Assembly: GCF_003024525.3 (NCBI RefSeq)
Contig: NZ_CP035934.2
Span: 1,550,001-1,614,000 of the forward strand
Length of the DNA stretch: 64,000 bases
Source: Acinetobacter cumulans
GTDB lineage: Bacteria > Pseudomonadota > Gammaproteobacteria > Pseudomonadales > Moraxellaceae
Reading direction: 5' to 3'
Numbering within the stretch: the stretch's first letter is position 1; every line of letters begins with the position of its first letter. Below are positions 8,173-16,598 of this stretch, in pieces. The notes beneath the pieces were generated by a model. It had not been told where the DNA came from. It saw nothing but the letters and a program-made list of their open reading frames with translations, and searched no databases. A program made the translations under genes and the position numbers.

Positions 8173-9507
8173 TTACTTGCTGAGTTGAATGAATATGCCA
8201 AGTAAAGCAGCTAGGCCAATGACACGTAATACGCTTTGATGAAATTTAAAGAGCGCAATGCAGGCAAGGAACGTTATGATAGCTGCTATGTAATCAAATG
8301 CCCCATTAAAACCTTTTGGCCATAGTACATGGTATACAAAGAAAATGGCTAAATTTAGTATGACGCCCACCACTGCAGCTGTAATTGCTGCAAGAGGCGC
8401 TGTAAATTGAATTTGATTATGTGTCGATTCAATCATTGGTGCGCCACCAAGAATAAATACAAATGAAAATAAGAAAGTGAACCATGTAACAATCATTGCA
8501 CCTAAAGCACCCGCAATAAATGTATGTTCAGGCCCGAGTAGTTCAAGGTTATATCCACCCATAAATCCAACAAAAGCCACGACCATAATCAGTGGACCGG
8601 GTGTACTTTCACCCAATGCTAAACCATCAATCATTTGTGTTGGTTTTAACCAACCATAAAAGTTTACAGCGCCTTGATACATATAGGGTAAAACTGCGTA
8701 TGCGCCACCAAATGTCATTAGAGCGGCTTTGCTAAAGAACCAAGCCATTTGTGTGAAGTCATGCGACCAGCCATAAATTATTGTCAGTATGCTCATAGGT
8801 AGGCACCACAGTACTGCAGCAAAAACTAATAATTGAATCAGTCGAGACACTTTAAAAATGGCATGCTGCGGTGCTGGCGTGTGATCGTCAATAATCGCTT
8901 GGCCATAACTTTTTGAGTTTGTGCTTTGGTGATTGTCTGAGAAAAGCTCAGCTTTAAATTTACTGAGTACATAACCGCTGATTGCAGCTAAAAGTACAAT
9001 CCAAGGAAAGGGAACTTTAAATGCAAATATTAAAATAAACGCAATACATGCAATTGAGTACATATAATTATTTTTAAGTGATTTATGTGCAATACGATAA
9101 GTGGCATGAAAAACGACAGCAGTAACAGCTGGTTTAATGCCATAAAATAGGCCTGCAATGATGGGGATATTGCCAAATTGAGCATAGACCCACGACAGAC
9201 CTATTAAAATAAAAAGTGAAGGTAAAATAAAAAATAAACCAGCAATAACACCACCTTTTGTCTTATGCATTAACCAGCCCATATAGATGGCCAGTTGTTG
9301 GGCTTCAGGCCCAGGTAACAGCATGCAATAATTTAATGCATGCATAAAACGTTTTTCTGAAATCCATTTTTTTTGTTCGACAAGTTCTTGATGCATGAGG
9401 GAAATTTGACCCGCTGGCCCACCAAAGCTAATAAAACCAAGTTTTAACCAAAATAAGATAGCTTCTTTAAAGCTAATTTCGGGCTTCGTTTCTTTAATCG
9501 TGTCCAT
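8173..9507 (-). CDS. chrA: Chromate efflux transporter ChrA
   Basis: Inner-membrane CHR-family transporter that expels chromate. The 444-residue protein is bidomain: the first CHR half has FWLKLGFISFGGPAGQISLMHQ and NYCMLLPGPEAQQLAIYMGW. The second half repeats these features with AALMTFGGAYAVLPYM and LALGESTPGPLIMVVAFVGF. About 10-12 hydrophobic segments are present. The length matches long-chain ChrA proteins. It is the last clear backbone gene before the prophage, transcribed leftward toward the truncated dmeF. Confidence 0.93.
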   Translation of the reverse strand: MDTIKETKPEISFKEAILFWLKLGFISFGGPAGQISLMHQELVEQKKWISEKRFMHALNYCMLLPGPEAQQLAIYMGWLMHKTKGGVIAGLFFILPSLFILIGLSWVYAQFGNIPIIAGLFYGIKPAVTAVVFHATYRIAHKSLKNNYMYSIACIAFILIFAFKVPFPWIVLLAAISGYVLSKFKAELFSDNHQSTNSKSYGQAIIDDHTPAPQHAIFKVSRLIQLLVFAAVLWCLPMSILTIIYGWSHDFTQMAWFFSKAALMTFGGAYAVLPYMYQGAVNFYGWLKPTQMIDGLALGESTPGPLIMVVAFVGFMGGYNLELLGPEHTFIAGALGAMIVTWFTFLFSFVFILGGAPMIESTHNQIQFTAPLAAITAAVVGVILNLAIFFVYHVLWPKGFNGAFDYIAAIITFLACIALFKFHQSVLRVIGLAALLGIFIQLSK

Positions 9508-10092
9508 AAAGTTTCGCTGTTAAAATGGGGTGAAAGGGTCAAACAAATATCTGATTTTAATAATATAATGTGAAATTTTTTAGGCCTGATGACAGGCAAT
9601 GAATTTCATGAAATATTTAAGTATTTGAAGTGCACAAAAAAAGAACCCTAAAAACGTGAAATGTAAAATGATGATTACTGCCGTGTCAGTAAGCTAGTTC
9701 ATACTTAGATCTGTCATGTACTGTATTTAATTTAGCGTATGAGTCGTCAAGCCGAGTTGTATCAACGGTATCTTTAATCTTCTTATGAGCATTGAATAAA
9801 TCCTTATACTTGATAAAATGCCTGTCTTATTTATGTTTTGAACTTTATTTGCGTTTTGCATTAATGGTGCAATTCGAAAATAAAATATAAAAAACAGTGC
9901 TTTAATTAAAGGTTGTTTAAATGTTTGATATTTATTTAACATGGTTGTGAATTGTTTCTAAGTATCTATTTTTATTGATCTTTATATTGTTTCTTTCGCA
10001 TAAAATAGTGTCAAAAATGGCAATTATGGAATTTATGTAAAACAATAACTTACAGTATAGTTTTGCTAAGGTTTTCTCTGTCAAAAAGGCAA
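9508..10092. other. Intergenic region between chrA and the prophage integrase; probable home of attL
   Basis: About 585 bp without a convincing gene. It is AT-rich. The chrA promoter must lie in the first part. An open frame on the minus strand (9727-9942) has no ribosome site and reads like noise. The left phage-host junction is expected here because the integrase reads leftward into it. I did not find a repeat of this stretch elsewhere in the window, so no core is assigned. Confidence 0.5.
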
Positions 10093-10096
10093 ATAA

Positions 10097-10122
10097 AAAG
10101 GCTCATGTAGTAGAGCCTTCTG
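10097..10122 (-). terminator. Terminator of the leftward integrase operon
   Basis: On the minus strand AAGGCTC, an 8-base loop and GAGCCTT are followed by TTTATTTG. It lies 17 bases beyond the integrase stop. Confidence 0.8.
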
Positions 10123-10138
10123 TAGTGATAATCGGTTG

Positions 10139-11257
10139 TTATTTAAACGGCAATTCAATTCCAACGTCAGCATCATTCCAAATAATCTCATGCCCAGAGG
10201 CATACATTTCAGTCATTTTTTCTGTAGCATGGCCAGCTAATACTTGAGCAGATTTTCCTGATTTTTTGTGCAAATGAATCGATAAAGCTCGAATCTCATG
10301 AAAGCTTGGTAACTGACGTCCACTAAGATCAGGATAGGCGTTTGAAAGTTGAAGCGCTTTTTGGAATTCGCGTGAAACATAAGGTGCCTCTACCTGTGAC
10401 CAATGCTCTTTAAGCTGACTTTTATTTTTCGTTTTACCCTTCGGCACACGATGAATAATGAAGGGGCTAAGGACATTATCTTTACATCGATCTAAAACCG
10501 CCTGCAATTCTGCATTCACTTTGATTCGAACATAACCTGCACCTTCCAATAGCTCAAATTCATCTTCAGGATCATCAGTAGTTTTTTGCTGTGCGACATG
10601 TAAATAACCATCAACAATATCTGTCCATTTCATATTGATGATGTCAACACGTCGTTGAGTTGTGAGCATTGCTAAATCAATAGCATTCTTTAACCATTGA
10701 GGGGAAGCATCACGAATCTTAGCCAAACCTTCAAGTGTGTGGCGTTTACGTTGTTTAACACGGAAGCGCTTAATGGTTTGTGCAGCCGGGTTCTCTGTCA
10801 CCAATCCTTTACTGATTGCCAAATCAAAAATTTGAATCAATAAACTTCGGGTTTCAATGCTTGTTGAAGCGGGTAAGCTTTCAAGTAGCTTATTTGTCAT
10901 AAATAGGGTAATTGATGACAATGGCTTATCGCTCCATTCACTACAGCGATTTAAGCTATGTGTATACGTCTTAATAGAGTTTGGAGCGAGAGAACGTCCA
11001 TCTTTTCGACGTTTTTCAGACAAGAACTTTTGTGAAAACTCACCGAATGTTACTTCTCCCATAACCACTGAAACAAGATCGGTCGAAGGGGTTAGTATGT
11101 CATTCAATTTACGTGCAGCAGTGATTGCTTTCGCTTTTTCATTACCCATACTGTGCCATTTACCAGTTAACGGATGACGATAGCGCCATCCATTTCCGGT
11201 ATTTCGGTATAGATTTGCAGGTAAATCTTTATTTCGCTTGGTGCGTGGTCGTGCCAT
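10139..11257 (-). CDS. int: Phage tyrosine-recombinase integrase
   Basis: Site-specific recombinase that integrates and excises the prophage. The 372-residue protein begins with a lambda-Int-like arm-binding region (NLYRNTGNGWRYRHPLTGKW). A core-binding SAM-like domain follows at about 75-170, then the catalytic domain. Catalytic residues can be placed in TTQRRVDIINMKW (first Arg), FHEIRALSIH (His-x-x-Arg) and LAGHATEKMTEMYA (His and the Tyr nucleophile). It is the last gene of a leftward operon, 4 bases after xis, and marks the left end of the prophage. Confidence 0.95.
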   Translation of the reverse strand: MARPRTKRNKDLPANLYRNTGNGWRYRHPLTGKWHSMGNEKAKAITAARKLNDILTPSTDLVSVVMGEVTFGEFSQKFLSEKRRKDGRSLAPNSIKTYTHSLNRCSEWSDKPLSSITLFMTNKLLESLPASTSIETRSLLIQIFDLAISKGLVTENPAAQTIKRFRVKQRKRHTLEGLAKIRDASPQWLKNAIDLAMLTTQRRVDIINMKWTDIVDGYLHVAQQKTTDDPEDEFELLEGAGYVRIKVNAELQAVLDRCKDNVLSPFIIHRVPKGKTKNKSQLKEHWSQVEAPYVSREFQKALQLSNAYPDLSGRQLPSFHEIRALSIHLHKKSGKSAQVLAGHATEKMTEMYASGHEIIWNDADVGIELPFK

Positions 11258-11261
11258 GCGC

Positions 11262-11471
11262 TTAACTTCCTAAAACCTTATCAACAAGATCATCACCAGT
11301 TTGCTTCTGGTAAATATTCCATTTGATGTACCACAATTTACCTTTTTGCTCTGCGGGCAATTGACCAAGACGGCATTGTCGCACAATGGTTTGGCGAGTG
11401 GGTGGTGTTGCTCCCTGATCGCCATACACTCTTTTGATAAATTCAGATACTTTGACCAAACAAATATCCAT
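11262..11471 (-). CDS. xis: Excisionase-like small DNA-binding protein
   Basis: A 69-residue protein directly upstream of int. Its VSEFIKRVYGDQGATPPT ... RQTIVRQCRLGQLP pattern resembles the winged-helix, MerR-like excisionases that bend attachment-site DNA, and LWYIKW would be the wing strand. I start at the ATG at 11469-11471, which overlaps the upstream gene's stop as TGATG with AAGGTGG just ahead. A GTG three bases upstream is possible. Function is inferred from size, fold pattern and position. Confidence 0.72.
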   Translation of the reverse strand: MDICLVKVSEFIKRVYGDQGATPPTRQTIVRQCRLGQLPAEQKGKLWYIKWNIYQKQTGDDLVDKVLGS

Positions 11472-11797
11472 CACGCCACCTTAGCTAAATTGTGTTGACG
11501 ATGTACTTCTGCAAATTTGTGCATCATTGAATTATCCAAGTCATTCACAAAAGATTTACCTTGTTTTAGCCATTGCAGACTGAATAACTTGAAACGCTCA
11601 ACCAGGTAATCGTTCATTAAATAACTTGGCTGAATAGCACCGCGTTTCGCAAATATCTCGCCAGTCTTCAAACCTTTACGAACAACAACGCGATCTTTCT
11701 TAATTTTGATTTCATGTCCACCACGCACACACCACTCCATGAATGCAGGGCATAGCTCATTAGGTAAACGAGAGATTGTATTTATATGCTCAACCAT
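11471..11797 (-). CDS. Phage protein of unknown function, leftward early operon
   Basis: A 108-residue protein from the ATG at 11795-11797, which has GGGGGC upstream; a longer in-frame start would overlap the upstream gene heavily. The sequence has a compact alpha/beta segment (PAFMEWCVRGGHEIKIKKDRVVVRKG) followed by a helical region. No known domain is recognised. Its stop overlaps the xis start and its own start overlaps the stop region of the 47-residue gene upstream, so the operon is translationally coupled. Confidence 0.65.
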   Translation of the reverse strand: MVEHINTISRLPNELCPAFMEWCVRGGHEIKIKKDRVVVRKGLKTGEIFAKRGAIQPSYLMNDYLVERFKLFSLQWLKQGKSFVNDLDNSMMHKFAEVHRQHNLAKVA

Positions 11798-11933
11798 GGC
11801 GATGCCCCCAACTATCCACAAACTGCTTAATACAATCCTCAATCCCAAATAGATTGATATTGCGGTAACTTTTTACCCGACCGTTGTGCTGAATAATCAG
11901 CACGCGGGTAATTGATGAGTATTGATAAGCCAT
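11790..11933 (-). CDS. 47-residue early-operon protein
   Basis: A short frame too small for usual cut-offs. It starts MAYQYSSITRVLIIQHNGRV and ends at a TGA overlapping the next gene by 8 bases. Its ATG overlaps the stop of the upstream gene as TAATG, a typical coupling arrangement. It fills an otherwise unexplained gap in a tightly packed operon, and that packing is the main evidence that it is real. Function unknown. Confidence 0.6.
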   Translation of the reverse strand: MAYQYSSITRVLIIQHNGRVKSYRNINLFGIEDCIKQFVDSWGHRHG

Positions 11934-12958
11934 TAAGAAGCCTCACTTGCTTGATTCTCAAGCTCAAAGCGACGTTGCTTCACATAGCCCATAAGCTTTG
12001 GTTGAATATCTGCATGGCGTGTAGATACATCAATCTCTAATGTATCCAGTGTAGTTAGATCTGGCGCATTTTGAATTTGGACCATCAGGGATGGAGGCAT
12101 TTTAATTTCAGCTTCTGCTGGCGCAAGTTCTTGCAGGCGCTTATGAATCGCATCTAACAAAGGTTTTCGCTGGATTTCTGTCCAAGATTTTGTGTCGCGA
12201 ATATGCGCATTTACTTCTGCAGGTGTGCTCGAATTGGCTATACTGCTCAATAATTCTTTTAAGCTTTTTAAATACTCCCGATATGCCGTGATAAGAGCTT
12301 TGTCTGAGCTGGTCAGCAATTTATTCACAAGGGCCATGCCGTGAACGCCATTGATATCTCTCTCTGTCTTGCACGTGCTAAACATGTGAATAAAATCATC
12401 TTTAATTTTAGAAGATCGCTGTATAAAAGCTTGATCCTGTTCAGCTAGATCTTCTTCTGTGTTGAGTTGATTTGTAGATGTCTTTTCTTCAACATCATTT
12501 GATGTTGGATTTTGGACATTTTTATCTTCCCAAGGCAATTCATTGTCAGCTGTAGAAGCTTCGTCTGCTTTGAATGATCCATGACTAATCGTAATGAGGG
12601 CTTGTGCATGGATAACAGCATTTTCTTCGTACAAATGAACTTGGCCACGTTGTAACAATGCTAAATCCAAGTCTGAGTTTTTCCATTTGAATGATTTACT
12701 CAACTCAGTTGTTAAAAGTGAGGGGGTGAAGCATAGCGTTCCTTTTGCTGGTGCTTCTTTTGTAGCCTCTGGTACTCGTATTGCACCTATCAGCATATAA
12801 ACAACAGCAACACGAAATTCATATTCTTGATCAATAAAAACAGTTGCAGGGAAATTGCGAATCTCATCAAAATCTAAATCAGATCCAACATGACGACATT
12901 CAATTTTTTGACCTGCAGACATTGCTTCAAAGGCTTTAGTTCCATTTAAGATATTCAT
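11933..12958 (-). CDS. Phage recombination-operon protein of unknown function
   Basis: A 341-residue protein coupled to the ATPase gene upstream through an ATGA overlap. The N-terminal 130 residues look globular and the middle (about 135-180) is acidic and probably disordered (ELPWEDKNVQNPTSND). The C-terminal half is helical with repeated short charged helices, including LPWED-type patches that can bind partner proteins. Its pairing with a Sak4-like recombinase suggests a role in single-strand handling or as an accessory to annealing. That is inference from context; no family motif is seen. Confidence 0.6.
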   Translation of the reverse strand: MNILNGTKAFEAMSAGQKIECRHVGSDLDFDEIRNFPATVFIDQEYEFRVAVVYMLIGAIRVPEATKEAPAKGTLCFTPSLLTTELSKSFKWKNSDLDLALLQRGQVHLYEENAVIHAQALITISHGSFKADEASTADNELPWEDKNVQNPTSNDVEEKTSTNQLNTEEDLAEQDQAFIQRSSKIKDDFIHMFSTCKTERDINGVHGMALVNKLLTSSDKALITAYREYLKSLKELLSSIANSSTPAEVNAHIRDTKSWTEIQRKPLLDAIHKRLQELAPAEAEIKMPPSLMVQIQNAPDLTTLDTLEIDVSTRHADIQPKLMGYVKQRRFELENQASEAS

Positions 12959-14076
12959 GCTTGAGTTCCTTCTTTAGCGAGTTGATCAATGTCTTGTTTT
13001 ACAGCTTGAATTTTTGTTGAATCGATTTGCATTAATGAATCAATGCCCAAGTGCTCACACACTGTTTTCACATCTAAGCCACGTTCAGCAATGAATGCCT
13101 GTAGGTCATCGCGTTGAGCATCCGTAATGGCATTAAACTCGGGCGGGCTAATCCACATTTCTTTATGCTTATCAAAGGTACAGTTCAGCTCTTTTGCCTT
13201 GAATAGCATGGCTTGGCGCATGTTTTGGTAATACATGTGGCTTTTATCAAGTGACTCGGTTAATTGGTTTAGATCACTTGCATACAAAGCTTCATCACAG
13301 CTTTGTTTCCAATTTTCCAAGTCTTCAAGTGCTTTAGCGGAGGCCAATTGCGCAGGGGTTAATGTGTTGATATGTGCCTTGGCTTGAGCAATCAAATCTG
13401 CCAAAAAGGTAGGGTTGGCTTTTAAGTCAGGCAACCAAACTTCACCAGTTTCACCGCCCAATGCACCAGAGTTTTTAGCGTGATGAGTAGGTGATGGCTT
13501 GAAATTGATGACACGGGCATTTTTGCCTTCGCCAGTAGTAACAGTGGTCAAATAACCCATAATGTCAGCAATGCGGTACAGCTCATTGCGGTTTTTACCA
13601 CCCAATTCAGGACGGTAAATCACTTGATCGCCGTTTTGATCTTCCGATGCATGGGCAATAAACACCACATCCTTGCCAAAGCTAAGTAGGGTATAGATGT
13701 ATTGCTTAAACTTCATATTGGCCAAGCCTTGGGCTTTAAGTTTTAAAGCACCATCTTGTTGACGGTTATTTGCAGTTTTCAGCAAGTGAGTTTTAATAGA
13801 CTCAAGCATCGCGCCAACTGTATCAATAACAACGGTATTGTACGGAGCAAGATCCTGCTCTTTGATATTTTCAATATCAGCCCACTGTTGCACTGGTACT
13901 ACGGCACCGCGACGTAGCTCACCAGTACGGTGTGCACCACGGTCAAAGTCGAAAGAAATCGCTTTATCCGCTGTAAAGCCCAGTGATGTTTTACCCACAC
14001 CCGGATCTGCATAGATGTAAGTAATAATCGCGCTGACATTTAAGGCTTGATCTGCAGGAATAATTTGAATAGACAT
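12955..14076 (-). CDS. RecA-like phage ATPase, Sak4-type single-strand annealing protein
   Basis: Likely phage recombinase. Walker A is YADPGVGKTS (residues 22-31), Walker B is NTVVIDT near 85, and a sensor-like DVVFIAHASED follows near 137; together they match the AAA_24/Sak4 group of RecA-fold ATPases found in phages. The C-terminal 150 residues are helical and probably carry specificity or oligomer contacts. It heads a block of leftward genes with overlapping starts and stops. Sak4 proteins anneal DNA with phage SSB; I see no clear SSB gene nearby, so a host SSB would be used. Confidence 0.8.
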   Translation of the reverse strand: MSIQIIPADQALNVSAIITYIYADPGVGKTSLGFTADKAISFDFDRGAHRTGELRRGAVVPVQQWADIENIKEQDLAPYNTVVIDTVGAMLESIKTHLLKTANNRQQDGALKLKAQGLANMKFKQYIYTLLSFGKDVVFIAHASEDQNGDQVIYRPELGGKNRNELYRIADIMGYLTTVTTGEGKNARVINFKPSPTHHAKNSGALGGETGEVWLPDLKANPTFLADLIAQAKAHINTLTPAQLASAKALEDLENWKQSCDEALYASDLNQLTESLDKSHMYYQNMRQAMLFKAKELNCTFDKHKEMWISPPEFNAITDAQRDDLQAFIAERGLDVKTVCEHLGIDSLMQIDSTKIQAVKQDIDQLAKEGTQA

Positions 14077-14092
14077 AATTTATTCTCCTTAA

Positions 14093-14665
14093 TCAAGCAG
14101 AGCGCTTAATGCATAAAGATTTATGCTTGCGATACTGAGCACCTGCAGTACGGCTTGGGGTATTCAAAGCAACACGTTGCTCAATACGGTCTATGCGACG
14201 TCGAGCGTTAAGGCAGTTTTTAAACACGCGCTGAAATTCAGGGTGACTAACTTCATTTTCAGTGACAGCACGTAATACACCATTGTCATTCACCAGTAGG
14301 CTACTAAACATAAAGATTGGTGCATAAGGGGAGCTGACATAACTATCTAGACAGCTGGTCGGATCTGTAGATACTCGTGCTGTGTACTGAATGCCATTCA
14401 CATCAATCACGTAACCACGACGGCTCTTGAAGGCAAAATGCGCTTTGAATTTTAGGTTTTGGCCAAGCACTTCATTTACATTGCGACGGATCCAAGACTT
14501 GGCACTAAGCGTGCTTTCATCAACTTGGGTGAGTCGGCCATCTGCAGACAAGATGTAAATGACATTATTTTTTACGCAGTAAACTGTGTTGCCCATGCGG
14601 ATGCGGTGGAAGCCTGCATCATCAAGGCCTAAATCTTTACGAAAAGGTTTGTTATGAGTATTCAT
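14093..14665 (-). CDS. Phage early protein of unknown function
   Basis: A 190-residue protein with a basic C-terminus (ARRRIDRIEQRVAL and a final KHKSLCIKRSA). The N-terminal half has alternating strand-like segments (RMGNTVYCVKNNVIYILSADGRL, given in parts only). It lies 16 bases upstream of the ATPase gene and abuts the next upstream gene (TAAATG). The basic tail suggests nucleic-acid contact, but no family is recognised. Confidence 0.6.
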   Translation of the reverse strand: MNTHNKPFRKDLGLDDAGFHRIRMGNTVYCVKNNVIYILSADGRLTQVDESTLSAKSWIRRNVNEVLGQNLKFKAHFAFKSRRGYVIDVNGIQYTARVSTDPTSCLDSYVSSPYAPIFMFSSLLVNDNGVLRAVTENEVSHPEFQRVFKNCLNARRRIDRIEQRVALNTPSRTAGAQYRKHKSLCIKRSA

Positions 14666-15094
14666 TTAAATAGCCTCCAACATTTTGTTTTGAAGCATGT
14701 GAGCAACCAGCATTGCGTTGATGGTCAAGTGGTCATTGAAGTCAGTAAAGTCGCGGATTGGATAGCCAGATGTATCCATGACTTTGTCTACAGATAGATT
14801 TGTAATATCGGCATTGGTAAATTCACTACCTGGTACGCCGTATGAGTCGTTGATGCGTTCGAAGTCAAAGCTAACGTCTAGGGTGAAGCCGTCTAAACGG
14901 ATGACTGCAGTACCAGAGTTAGCAGAGGTGAAGTGCATAGCTGCAACTGCAGTTTGTGCAGGAGTAATTTGTTTTACTGGATGAGCAGTAAGGTCGAAGT
15001 TTGGCTGAAGGCTGTATGCTAAAGCGCCAATTGTTACGCTGGCGGTAAGCGCCGTAACAGCAAAGCTATTGAAAGGGGTTAATGTTTTGTTCAT
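14666..15094 (-). CDS. First gene of the leftward early operon; protein with one N-terminal hydrophobic segment
   Basis: A 142-residue protein from the ATG at 15092-15094; a longer frame reaching 15121 is possible but lacks a site. Residues 10-30 (FAVTALTASVTIGALAYSL) could be a membrane anchor or weak signal. The rest is soluble with no Cys pairs and no recognised domain. It is the promoter-proximal gene, so its transcript begins close to the operator cluster at 15170-15216 and should be repressed in the lysogen. Confidence 0.6.
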   Translation of the reverse strand: MNKTLTPFNSFAVTALTASVTIGALAYSLQPNFDLTAHPVKQITPAQTAVAAMHFTSANSGTAVIRLDGFTLDVSFDFERINDSYGVPGSEFTNADITNLSVDKVMDTSGYPIRDFTDFNDHLTINAMLVAHMLQNKMLEAI

Positions 15095-15169
15095 ACTTAT
15101 CTCGCAAGTTGCAAAGCACATCGGAGTTAGAAGGACGGTGTGCTTTTTTGTTGTCTGGTGAAATAAATA

Positions 15170-15216
15170 CTACTTTAAGTAGAAATATTGTCAATACATT
15201 GTAGAAAATATTCTAC
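15170..15216. promoter_or_regulatory. Operator pair for the leftward early operon
   Basis: CTACTTTAAGTAG (15170-15182) is a perfect 13-base palindrome identical to one beside cro at 19229-19241. A second inverted repeat GTAGAA-AATA-TTCTAC lies at 15201-15216. Sharing the exact site with the immunity region marks both as targets of the same repressor, as with lambda OL and OR. The core promoter itself is not clear to me. Confidence 0.8.
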
Positions 15217-15467
15217 TTTTAATTGTTTTTTGTTGTGGTAGGCAAAAGAAAACCCAACAATTGACCCAACTTGCAAGTTCGCAAGAGTATGAAGGTGAAT
15301 AAGTCTTTTTGTAGTTTTGGCTAGAAGGAATTAGTTTAAAAAATTCCGTTTTCTACGAAAAAAATAAAATTTTGTTTGATAGCGGTGAAATAAAAGACAT
15401 CTAAAAAAATAAACGATCGTAAAATGCAAAATAAAATGTATGATCCTAAGCTAAAAGTGGAGGGTCT
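15217..15467. other. AT-rich intergenic region upstream of the methyltransferase
   Basis: About 250 bp with no convincing gene. It includes two close copies of ACCCAAC (near 15253-15276) and an inverted CTTGCAAGTTCGCAAG. It should hold the promoter for the rightward methyltransferase gene, whose ribosome site GGAGG lies at about 15459. No assignment is possible beyond this. Confidence 0.4.
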
Positions 15468-16598
15468 ATGACTAAGAATATTATTGATTTATTTGCCGGC
15501 GCAGGTGGCCTTAGTTTGGGTGCTTCCCGTGCAGGATTTAATGTGATAGGTGCTGTTGAACTGGATGATCATGCTATTTCTACACATTCGAAAAACTTTC
15601 CATACTCTTGTCATATCCAAAAAAATATATCCAAACTAGATGGGAAAGAGATTTTAAAAGAGTTAAAAATTTCTAAAAAAGATTTACAAGGTGTTGTTGG
15701 AGGTCCCCCTTGTCAGGGCTTTAGTACAATGGGTAAACGTGACTTAGAAGATCCACGAAATAACTTATTTAATGATTTTTTTCGAATTGTAAAAGAACTA
15801 GATCCTGATTTTTTTGTCGCAGAAAATGTCTCTGGTATTTTAAATGAAAAATACTCTGAAATAAGAGAAGCTGCCTTATCACATGTTAAAGAAAAATATT
15901 ATTTATTGCCTCCTTTAAAAATTAAAGCTTCAGATTTTGGTGCCCCAACAATTAGAACACGGATATTTTTTATTGGGTTTCATCGTAAGAAAGTTAAATA
16001 TATCTTGAGTGAGCATAATTTTTATAATCAATCAGTTGAAGCTCCAACTGTAGAGGATGCGCTCAAAGGACTAATGCAAAAAATTGAACCTACATGGTTA
16101 AAAGAAATTGACTCATGGCAAAAAATTGAAAAAGAGAAATTTAGTGATGATGAGTTTTTTAAAAAAGTAGAAGGACAAATTCCTATTAATGTAGGCGATC
16201 CTGAAAGTTTAAAAAGATACTTTGAAGAAAATTTGGTATCAGGGTGTCATGGAACGAGGCATACGCTTGAAGTTGAGAAGCGTTTCAAAGAATTAAAATT
16301 TGGTGAACAGGATAAAATATCAAAATCCGTAAAATTGAATCCTGCTGGATATTGTCCAACCTTACGAGCGGGTACAGGTAGTGATAAAGGTAGCTATCAA
16401 GCTGTAAGACCAATACATTATTTAGAACCAAGAGTAATTACGCCTAGGGAAGCAGCGAGATTGCAAGGCTTCCCTGATTGGTTTGTTTTTCATGAAACAA
16501 AATGGCATAGTTTCCGCCAAATTGGTAATAGTGTTAGCCCAATTGTGGCTGAGAAAATTTTGAAAGTTATCTTTGATGGCTGTTATAACAAGCGGTGA
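15468..16598 (+). CDS. C5-cytosine DNA methyltransferase (Dcm family)
   Basis: Transfers methyl from SAM to cytosine C5. The 376-residue protein has motif I LFAGAGGLSLG (residues 8-18), motif IV GGPPCQGFS with catalytic Cys82, the ENV motif (FFVAENVSG), a target-recognition stretch around 200-300, motif IX-like LRAGTGSDKG and motif X QIGNSVSP. All key residues are present, so it should be active. GGAGG precedes the ATG. It is AT-richer than its neighbours and converges on the GHKL ATPase gene with a 32-bp overlap of the 3' ends. No endonuclease gene adjoins it, so this is either a solitary phage methylase or half of a defence pair. Confidence 0.93.
   Translation: MTKNIIDLFAGAGGLSLGASRAGFNVIGAVELDDHAISTHSKNFPYSCHIQKNISKLDGKEILKELKISKKDLQGVVGGPPCQGFSTMGKRDLEDPRNNLFNDFFRIVKELDPDFFVAENVSGILNEKYSEIREAALSHVKEKYYLLPPLKIKASDFGAPTIRTRIFFIGFHRKKVKYILSEHNFYNQSVEAPTVEDALKGLMQKIEPTWLKEIDSWQKIEKEKFSDDEFFKKVEGQIPINVGDPESLKRYFEENLVSGCHGTRHTLEVEKRFKELKFGEQDKISKSVKLNPAGYCPTLRAGTGSDKGSYQAVRPIHYLEPRVITPREAARLQGFPDWFVFHETKWHSFRQIGNSVSPIVAEKILKVIFDGCYNKR

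Noticed and set aside
9727..9942. Minus-strand 71-codon frame in the chrA-integrase gap
   Set aside because: No ribosome site, low-complexity composition and no recognisable feature.
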